Positions 1-4,673 of a stretch of 5,860 bases of DNA are shown in pieces. The notes under the pieces were generated by a model that was given only the letters and a program-made list of their open reading frames with translations, was not told where the DNA came from and did no database searches. Within the stretch, counting starts at the first letter, position 1. Each line of letters begins with the position of its first letter. Origin of the DNA: Candidatus Aminicenantota bacterium (GTDB lineage: Bacteria > Acidobacteriota > Aminicenantia > Aminicenantales > Saccharicenantaceae); assembly GCA_026393955.1 (NCBI GenBank), contig JAPKZE010000056.1:1-5860 (forward strand), read 5' to 3'. A program made the position numbers and the translations under genes.

Positions 1-567
1 AAGGACCTCCTCACAGCCGCCGGCCAGGGCGACCTGCATGGCGATCCAGCCGCATTTGCGGCCCATGACCTCGACGACGAATATCCGCTCGAGCGAGGTC
101 GCCGTGTCGCGGATCTTGTCCAAGGCGTCCATGGCCACGTTGACGGCCGTGTCGGCCCCGATGGCGTTCGCGACCCCGGCGACGTCGTTGTCGATCGTGG
201 CCGGAATGCCGACGACCGGAAAGCGGTGGCGCTCGGCCAGGACCCGCGCTCCCGCAAGCGAGCCGTTGCCGCCGATGACGACGAGGCCGTCGATCGACCG
301 GGCGCGAAGAGTGGCCAGCCCGGCCTTCTGTCCCTCTTCGGTCAGGAACGCCTCGGCCCGGGCGGTCTTGAGGATGGTCCCGCCGAGGCCGATGATGTTG
401 GAGACGGAGCGGCGGTCGAGGGGGATGACGTCGCCCCGGATGAGCCCCTCGTAGCCGCGGACGACGCCCTCGACGGCGATCCCGCGGGCCGCGGCCGTCC
501 GTACGACGGCCCGGATGGCGGCATTGACGCCGCCGCAGTCCCTGGTCAGGACGGCGATCTTGTTCAT
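1..567 (-). CDS. 6-phosphofructokinase family protein, N-terminal part (3' end outside window)
   Basis: Phosphofructokinases phosphorylate fructose 6-phosphate to the 1,6-bisphosphate in glycolysis, in the cytoplasm. The 189 residues visible are read from ATG at 567 and run off the left edge, against about 320-400 for the family. Family motifs seen: NAAIRAVVR (15-23), RGYEGLIRGD (37-46), GGTILKTAR (62-70), VVIGGNGS (96-103), the catalytic PATIDND (122-128) with both Asp of TIDND, and VVEVMGRKCG (164-173), which carries the MGR sugar-phosphate motif. Two departures are clear. The usual glycine-rich T-GGGDxPG-N loop is shortened to TRDCGGVN (8-15), and the magnesium-binding Asp of GGDG is Asn101. 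Gly102 at the position that separates ATP from pyrophosphate users (Gly for ATP, Asp for PPi) points to the ATP type, but the changed loop makes the donor uncertain. It may be a divergent paralogue with altered or lost activity. The family call is firm; the activity is not, so no pfkA symbol is given. It diverges from lemA. Confidence 0.9.
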   Translation of the reverse strand, partial: MNKIAVLTRDCGGVNAAIRAVVRTAAARGIAVEGVVRGYEGLIRGDVIPLDRRSVSNIIGLGGTILKTARAEAFLTEEGQKAGLATLRARSIDGLVVIGGNGSLAGARVLAERHRFPVVGIPATIDNDVAGVANAIGADTAVNVAMDALDKIRDTATSLERIFVVEVMGRKCGWIAMQVALAGGCEEVL

Positions 568-573
568 GGCCCG

Positions 574-582
574 ATTATAGCA
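574..582 (-). promoter_or_regulatory. Extended -10 promoter of the phosphofructokinase-like gene
   Basis: Read on the minus strand, the sequence is TGCTATAAT: a perfect TATAAT (579 to 574) preceded by the TGn extension. No recognisable TTGACA lies 16-18 bases upstream. Only six bases (CGGGCC) separate the box from the ATG at 567, so transcription should begin at or beside the start codon and the message would be leaderless. There is no Shine-Dalgarno sequence in those six bases, which agrees. Confidence 0.6.
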
Positions 583-608
583 AAAACCGGGCCCCCCGGA
601 CGCTCGTA

Positions 609-617
609 TGATAGAAT
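609..617 (+). promoter_or_regulatory. Probable extended -10 promoter of the lemA operon
   Basis: TGATAGAAT fits TGn plus a five-of-six match to TATAAT. An overlapping alternative, TATGAT, lies at 607-612. No good -35 box is visible. Transcription from here would start near 623-625, just before the ribosome binding site AAAGGAGAG (626-634), giving a leader of under 20 bases. The opposing phosphofructokinase promoter lies about 30 bases to the left, so the two polymerases would bind side by side in the 74-base gap. Confidence 0.45.
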
Positions 618-641
618 ATCGATTTAAAGGAGAGTGTCGCA

Positions 642-1247
642 ATGGCCAACAAGAAATTCGCCATCGGCTGCCTCGCGGTCGTCCTCGTCGGCCTCCTCAT
701 CGCGGCCGTGGGCGTCACGGGCATCTACAATTCGCTGGTCGGCCTCGACCAGAAGGTCCAGGCCCAGTGGGGCCAGGTCGAGAATCAGTACCAGCGGCGG
801 GCCGACCTCGTCCCCAACCTGGTCGAGACGGTCAAAGGCGCGGCCGCCTTCGAGCAGAGCACCTTCACGGCCGTCACCGAGGCCCGGGCCAAGGTCGGTC
901 AGGTCCAGATCAACGCCGGCCAGCTCACGCCCGACGCCCTGGCCAAGTTCCAGCAAGCCCAGGACGGCCTGTCCTCGGCCCTGTCGCGGCTGATGGTCGT
1001 CGTCGAGAAGTACCCCGAGCTCAAAGCCACCGAAAACTTCAAGGAGCTCCAGGCCCAGCTCGAGGGCACCGAGAACCGGGTCGCCACCGAGCGGATGCGG
1101 TTCAACGAGGCGGCCCAGGCCTTTAACACCAGGCGGAACAGGTTCCCGGCCGTCATCATCGCCGGGTTCTTCGGCGGCAAGTTCGCCGATAAGCCTTTCT
1201 TCAAGGCCCAGGCGGGCGCCGAGACGGCCCCCAAGGTCAAGTTCTAA
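642..1247 (+). CDS. lemA: LemA family membrane protein
   Basis: The protein has 201 residues, a normal length for LemA. One N-terminal membrane helix (about 7-28, after MANKKF) is followed by the family signature: YNSLVGLDQKV (29-39), W43, QVENQYQRRADLVPNLV (45-61) and ETVKG (62-66). The rest is helical, and the C-terminal block FNTRRNRFP...FADKPFF...APKVKF also matches the family. It is expected to be held in the inner membrane by the N-terminal helix with a long helical bundle on one side. The molecular role of LemA is not well established; it often occurs beside TPM-domain genes and sometimes the protease HtpX, which suggests envelope maintenance. The start is supported by AAAGGAGAG at 626-634. 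It is the first gene of a probable three-gene operon, 21 bases ahead of the first TPM gene. Cys10 is not a convincing lipidation site because only four uncharged residues precede it. Confidence 0.94.
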   Translation: MANKKFAIGCLAVVLVGLLIAAVGVTGIYNSLVGLDQKVQAQWGQVENQYQRRADLVPNLVETVKGAAAFEQSTFTAVTEARAKVGQVQINAGQLTPDALAKFQQAQDGLSSALSRLMVVVEKYPELKATENFKELQAQLEGTENRVATERMRFNEAAQAFNTRRNRFPAVIIAGFFGGKFADKPFFKAQAGAETAPKVKF

Positions 1248-1255
1248 CCGATCCC

Positions 1256-1267
1256 GACAGGCCTGTC
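1256..1267. repeat. Perfect 12-bp palindrome between lemA and the first TPM gene
   Basis: GACAGGCCTGTC is fully self-complementary and lies between the lemA stop (1245-1247) and the GTG at 1269. The only purine-rich stretch available as a ribosome binding site (ACAGG) falls inside it. It could be a protein-binding dyad, or it could be chance in GC-rich DNA. With no loop it cannot form a normal intramolecular hairpin at full length. Confidence 0.4.
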
Positions 1268-1268
1268 C

Positions 1269-2054
1269 GTGATCACCGCCCGGCTCCGCCGACCGCTCGC
1301 GCTCTTTGCCCTGGCCCTCGCCTTGGGCGGGGCCCTGGTCCTGGTGCCGGCGGTCTCAGGCCTAGCGGCCCAGACTAAAATTCCGCCGGCCCCCGACCGG
1401 TGGGCCACGGACCAGGCCGGGCTCCTGTCGCGGCGGACGGTCGAGGCGCTCGACGCGCGTCTCGAGGCTTATGAGCGCCAGACCGGCCACCAGCTCCTCG
1501 TCTGGATCGGCCGGACGATCGGCGAGGACGCCGCGCTCGAGGACTGGGCGGTCCGGACGTTCGAAGCCTGGAAGGTCGGCCGCAAGGGTATGGACGACGG
1601 GCTGGTGCTGTTCATCCTGGCCGAGGACCGCAAGATCCGGATCGAGGTCGGCTACGGCCTCGAGGACAAGGTCCCGGACATCTACGCCTTCCGGGTCATC
1701 GACAACATCCTCGCCCCCGGCATCCGGGCCGGCCGGCCCGACGAGGCCGTGGACGCGGCCGTCACCGCGCTCATCGGCTACATCTCGGGCGATACGAAGG
1801 CCGCCGGCGAGGAGCCGCCCCCGCGCCGGGTCCGCGCCGAGGACAAGATCAAGCGCATCTTCGGCGGGATCGTCTTCCTCATCCTCGTCGTCCTCTTCAT
1901 CACCAACCCCTCCTTCGCGCTCTGGCTGCTGATCAGCATGATCAGCGGCGGCGGGCGCGGCGGGGGAGGCGGCGGCTGGGGCGGAGGAGGGGGAGGCGGC
2001 TTCGGGGGCGGTGGCGGACGCTCGGGTGGCGGCGGCGCCTCGGGCGGGTGGTAG
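1269..2054 (+). CDS. Secreted, membrane-anchored TPM-domain protein with polyglycine tail (YgcG-like)
   Basis: The protein has 261 residues. A signal peptide (RLRRP at 5-9, then a hydrophobic run to about 30, likely cut near AA33-34) is followed by a TPM domain (about 44-170) with the typical segments DQAGLLS (48-54), GMDDGLVLFIL, and IRIEVGYGLEDKVPD. A basic linker follows, then a hydrophobic segment at about 197-225, and a tail of 36 residues that is nearly all glycine and ends ASGGW, as is common in YgcG-like proteins. The domain should therefore face the periplasm or cell exterior, tethered by the C-terminal helix. TPM domains were described as acid phosphatases in plant photosystem II repair (TLP18.3), but the bacterial role is unclear. 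GTG at 1269 is chosen because it gives the full signal peptide; its ribosome binding site is weak, so translation may be coupled to lemA 21 bases upstream. It is co-directional with a second TPM gene. Confidence 0.9.
   Translation: MITARLRRPLALFALALALGGALVLVPAVSGLAAQTKIPPAPDRWATDQAGLLSRRTVEALDARLEAYERQTGHQLLVWIGRTIGEDAALEDWAVRTFEAWKVGRKGMDDGLVLFILAEDRKIRIEVGYGLEDKVPDIYAFRVIDNILAPGIRAGRPDEAVDAAVTALIGYISGDTKAAGEEPPPRRVRAEDKIKRIFGGIVFLILVVLFITNPSFALWLLISMISGGGRGGGGGGWGGGGGGGFGGGGGRSGGGGASGGW
1944..2051 (+). other. G-rich tract encoding the polyglycine tail
   Basis: This stretch encodes the 36-residue Gly-rich tail. It contains several runs of four or five Gs on the coding strand (for example in 1962-2009), separated by GGA, GGC and short GC-rich spacers. 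It is low-complexity and prone to slippage and G-quadruplex formation, although several spacers exceed the seven bases of the standard quadruplex rule. The reading frame stays open through it. Confidence 0.6.
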
Positions 2055-2064
2055 AGGAGAAGCG

Positions 2065-2517
2065 ATGACCGTGCACAGCCGGCGCAAGCTCATGAAGACG
2101 GTCGACGTCTCCCTGGTCAAGGCGGCCGTCGCCGCGGCGGAGAGAGCGACTTCGGGCGAAGTCCGGGTCTCGGTCGCCCGGTTCTTCTGGGGCAGCGTCC
2201 GCCGCGCCTCCGAGCGGGCCTTCGCCCGACTGGGCGTGGCCCGGACCAAGGACCGCAACGGCATCCTCTTCTTCATCGTCCCGGCCCGGAAGAAGTTCGT
2301 CGTCCTCGGCGACGAAGGCATCCACGCCAAGGTCGGCCAGGAGTTCTGGTACTGCGTCGCGGGCAAGATGTCCGGCCATTTCAAGAAGGGCGAGTTCACC
2401 GAGGGCCTGGTCGAGGCCATCGGCGAGGCCGGCCGCGAGCTGGCCGCCCATTTCCCCTACGACGCCGCGACCGACGTCAACGAGCTCGCGGACGACGTCG
2501 ATTTCGGCGGCAAATAG
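2065..2517 (+). CDS. Soluble TPM-domain protein
   Basis: The protein has 150 residues and consists of little more than one TPM domain. Recognisable segments are TSGEVRVSV (29-37), FARLGVARTKDRNGILFFI (53-71), VVLGDEGIHAKVGQEFW (79-95), and a C-terminal HFKKGEFTEGLVEAIGEAG followed by AAHFP. GDEGIHAKVG is typical of the short, often 'TPM domain-containing' relatives found next to lemA and ygcG-like genes. There is no signal peptide and no membrane helix, so it should be cytoplasmic, unlike the TPM protein encoded just before it. ATG at 2065 is chosen because GAGGAGA (2054-2060) is well placed upstream; a longer reading from 2011 would start inside the polyglycine tail of the preceding gene and has no support. 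An internal ATG at 2092 is a less likely alternative. The gap to the preceding stop is 10 bases, so the two are almost surely co-transcribed. The biochemical role is unknown. Confidence 0.88.
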   Translation: MTVHSRRKLMKTVDVSLVKAAVAAAERATSGEVRVSVARFFWGSVRRASERAFARLGVARTKDRNGILFFIVPARKKFVVLGDEGIHAKVGQEFWYCVAGKMSGHFKKGEFTEGLVEAIGEAGRELAAHFPYDAATDVNELADDVDFGGK

Positions 2518-2527
2518 CCATTCGGAA

Positions 2528-2582
2528 GGGACCTGGTCTTCGCAAAAGCCTCGTGCGTTTGCGAAGACCCGGTCCCGTCTTT
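2528..2582 (+). terminator. Long hairpin closing the lemA operon, probable terminator
   Basis: The arms 2528-2546 and 2558-2576 pair over 19 bp with a single mismatch (T2534 against C2570), around an 11-base loop (2547-2557). The stem includes GGTCTTCGCAAA against TTTGCGAAGACC. A weak T-rich tail, GTCTTTAA, follows on the plus strand. It begins 10 bases after the stop of the last operon gene and ends about 20 bases before the next promoter, which fits an intrinsic terminator. The tail is poor, so the hairpin could instead protect the 3' end of the message. Confidence 0.7.
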
Positions 2583-2597
2583 AACTCGCTCGAAATG

Positions 2598-2606
2598 TGG
2601 TATAAC
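2598..2606 (+). promoter_or_regulatory. Extended -10 promoter of the prolyl oligopeptidase gene
   Basis: TGGTATAAC is the TGn extension plus a five-of-six match to TATAAT. No clear -35 box is seen 16-18 bases upstream, where the tail of the terminator hairpin lies. Transcription would start near 2612-2614 and give a leader of about 20 bases that includes the Shine-Dalgarno CGGAGG at 2623-2628. Confidence 0.55.
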
Positions 2607-2622
2607 CTTTCCGTAATCCCCA

Positions 2623-2643
2623 CGGAGGTCAGATGAAAAAAAA
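2623..2643 (+). promoter_or_regulatory. Strong ribosome binding site, ATG and A8 tract out of frame with the peptidase
   Basis: CGGAGG (2623-2628) is four bases from ATG 2633-2635, which is followed by eight As (2636-2643). Read as it stands, this ATG opens a 45-codon frame ending at TAA 2768-2770. The peptidase frame is one base away and has a TGA at 2634-2636, so its first ATG is 2646, 17 bases from the Shine-Dalgarno and poorly placed. With seven As the ATG at 2633 would read MKKTMLMLTLIV and continue directly into the lipoprotein. Confidence 0.7.
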
Positions 2644-2645
2644 CC

Positions 2646-4673
2646 ATGCTTATGCTCACCCTGATCGTTATGGTCGTCGCTTTGGCCGCGTGCGCCAAGA
2701 AGGAGGCCGTCAGGCTGGCCTACCCCGAGACGAAGAAGGTCGACCAGGTCGACGATTACTTCGGGACTAAGGTGGCCGATCCCTACCGCTGGCTCGAGGA
2801 CGACAACGCCGAGGACGTCAAGGCCTGGGTCCAGGCCCAGAACGCGGTGACTTTCGGCTACCTCGACACCATCCCGTACCGGCCGAAGATCAAGGCCCGG
2901 CTGACCGAGATCTTCAACTACCCGCGCTACTCGTCGCCGTTCCGCGTCGGGGAGTACTACTTCTACAGCAAGAACGACGGGCTGCAGAACCAGTCGGTCA
3001 CCTACATCCAGAAGGGTCTCGACGGCGCGCCCGAGGTCTTCGTCGACCCGAACGCGCTGTCCCCGGACGGAACGATCCGCATCGGCCTGCTCGGCCCTTC
3101 GCTCGACGACAAGTACATGGCCGTCAGTCGCGGCGAGGCCGGGTCCGACTGGTCCGAGATCCGGGTCATGGACATCGCCACCAAGCAGGAGCTCCCGGAC
3201 CGGATCCTGTGGAACAAGTTCTCCGGGGCGGCCTGGCACGGCAACGGCTTCTACTACAGCGGCTACAGCAAGCCCGCGCCCGGCGAGGAGCTCAAGGCCA
3301 AGAATTACGTCGGCGCCGGGACGACCGAAGGCGAAGAATGGCTGATGCTCGGCTTATCCGAGGGCACGAGCGGCTCGGAGGTCTGGGTCAAGGACCTGTC
3401 GAAGAAGAACGCGCCATTCACGATGCTCTTCAAGGGCTTCGAGTTCGATGCCTCGCCCCTCGAAGTCGTCGACGGGAAGTTCCTCGTCCACACCAACGCC
3501 GGGGCCCCCAACTTCCGCGTCGTGGCCATCGATCCGAAGGACCCGGTTCCCGAGAAGTGGCAGACGGTCATCCCCGAGAAGCCCGAGGTCCTGAGCGGGG
3601 CGGGGACGGCCGGCGGCTACCTGTTCTGCAACTACCTCAAGGACGCCAACACCAAGATCCATCAGCACAAGCTCGACGGGACGCCCGTCCGCGAGATCGA
3701 GCTCCCGGCGCTGGGCACGGCGGGCGGCTTCGGCGGCAAGCGCGACGAGAAGGTCATGTTCTATACCTTCACATCGTTCACCTACCCGTCGACGATCTAC
3801 AAGTTCGATCCGGCCAGCGGCGCCTCCGAGATCTTCCGGGCCAGTGAGGTCAAGTTCGATCCGTCGGCCTACGAGACGAAGCAGGTCTTCTACCCGAGCA
3901 AGGACGGGACGAAGGTGCCGATGTTCATCGTCCACAAGAAGGGGCTCAAGCTCGACGGCAAGAACCCGACCTTCCTTTACGCCTACGGCGGGTTCAACAT
4001 CAGCATGCAGCCCGGCTTCAGCGCCGCCAACATCATTCTCCTCGAGAACGGCGGCGTCTACGCCATGGCCAACCTGCGGGGCGGCAACGAGTACGGCGAG
4101 GCCTGGCACAAGGCCGGCATGCTCGACAAGAAGCAGAACGTCTTCGACGACTTCATCGCCGCGGCCGAGTATCTGGTCCGGGAGAAGTACACGGTGAAGG
4201 ACCGGCTGGCCGTCGCCGGCGGCTCCAACGGCGGCCTCCTCGTGGGCGCGGTCATGGCCCAGCGGCCCGAGCTCTTCGGGGTCGCCTTCCCGGCCGTCGG
4301 GGTCATGGACATGCTCCGCTTCCACAAGTTCACGGTCGGCTGGGGCTGGGCCGTCGAGTACGGTTCGAGCGACAGCGACAAGCAGTTCCCGTATCTCTAC
4401 GCCTACTCGCCGCTCCATAACCTCAAGCCCGGCGTCTGCTACCCGGCGACCATGGTGACCACGGCCGACCACGACGACCGGGTCGTGCCCGCCCACTCGT
4501 TCAAGTTCGCGGCCGCCCTCCAGGCGGACCAGGCGTGCGCCAAGCCCGTCGTCATCCGCATCGAGACGCGCTCCGGCCACGGCTCGAGCAATCTGAGCAA
4601 GGCCATCGAGGACCTGACGGACCAGTGGTCCTTCATGTTCTTCAATATGGGAGTGACACCGATCTATAAATAG
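2646..4673 (+). CDS. Prolyl oligopeptidase (family S9A) lipoprotein
   Basis: Prolyl oligopeptidases cut short peptides after proline. From ATG 2646 the protein has 675 residues. A hydrophobic stretch ends in lipobox LAAC with Cys16, so the mature enzyme should be lipid-anchored in the envelope. The N-terminal segment has DPYRWLEDD, the central beta-propeller spans about 85-420, and the alpha/beta-hydrolase domain follows: YAYGGFNISMQPGFS, NLRGGNEYGEAWH, nucleophile Ser527 in GGSNGGLL, the acid in HDDRVVP (D610 or D611), and His645 in SGHGSS. The catalytic triad is therefore complete. Two oddities stand out. The strong ribosome binding site serves an ATG at 2633 that is out of frame because of an A8 tract, and 2646 itself lacks a positively charged n-region; and about 30 residues normally found in the propeller seem missing at residues 219-222. 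It has its own promoter and overlaps the convergent amidohydrolase gene by 10 bases. If 2646 is not the true start, the protein would begin MKKT and have 679 residues. Confidence 0.93.
   Translation: MLMLTLIVMVVALAACAKKEAVRLAYPETKKVDQVDDYFGTKVADPYRWLEDDNAEDVKAWVQAQNAVTFGYLDTIPYRPKIKARLTEIFNYPRYSSPFRVGEYYFYSKNDGLQNQSVTYIQKGLDGAPEVFVDPNALSPDGTIRIGLLGPSLDDKYMAVSRGEAGSDWSEIRVMDIATKQELPDRILWNKFSGAAWHGNGFYYSGYSKPAPGEELKAKNYVGAGTTEGEEWLMLGLSEGTSGSEVWVKDLSKKNAPFTMLFKGFEFDASPLEVVDGKFLVHTNAGAPNFRVVAIDPKDPVPEKWQTVIPEKPEVLSGAGTAGGYLFCNYLKDANTKIHQHKLDGTPVREIELPALGTAGGFGGKRDEKVMFYTFTSFTYPSTIYKFDPASGASEIFRASEVKFDPSAYETKQVFYPSKDGTKVPMFIVHKKGLKLDGKNPTFLYAYGGFNISMQPGFSAANIILLENGGVYAMANLRGGNEYGEAWHKAGMLDKKQNVFDDFIAAAEYLVREKYTVKDRLAVAGGSNGGLLVGAVMAQRPELFGVAFPAVGVMDMLRFHKFTVGWGWAVEYGSSDSDKQFPYLYAYSPLHNLKPGVCYPATMVTTADHDDRVVPAHSFKFAAALQADQACAKPVVIRIETRSGHGSSNLSKAIEDLTDQWSFMFFNMGVTPIYK
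4664..4673. other. Convergent 3' overlap of the peptidase and amidohydrolase genes
   Basis: CTATAAATAG holds the TAG stop of the plus-strand peptidase (4671-4673) and, read backwards, the TAG stop of the minus-strand amidohydrolase (4666 to 4664). The arms CTAT and ATAG mirror each other around AA. No hairpin terminator for either gene is visible close by, so both transcripts probably run into the opposite gene. Confidence 0.85.

Noticed and set aside
587..599. Small hairpin CCGGG-CCC-CCCGG followed, on the minus strand, by TTTTT
   Set aside because: A five-bp stem just upstream of the phosphofructokinase -10 box is too short to be a credible terminator, and nothing on the minus strand upstream of it needs terminating except antisense transcription.
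642..671. Possible lipidation of LemA at Cys10 (AIGC)
   Set aside because: The hydrophobic stretch before the Cys is only about four residues, too short for a lipoprotein signal; the membrane helix continues well past it.
1362..2420. Minus-strand open frame of 352 codons opposite the two TPM genes
   Set aside because: It runs through the reverse complement of the polyglycine tail and both TPM domains and shows no family motif or ribosome binding site.
2633..2770. A separate 45-codon leader gene upstream of the peptidase
   Set aside because: Although its start and ribosome binding site are good, the product has no recognisable character, lies almost wholly inside the peptidase frame, and one base fewer in the A tract makes the same start serve the lipoprotein.
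3354..4580. Long open frame on the minus strand opposite the peptidase gene (408 codons)
   Set aside because: It is the mirror of a gene with a complete catalytic triad; its product is a low-complexity run of Gly, Val, Glu and Arg with no motif, as expected opposite GC-rich coding DNA.
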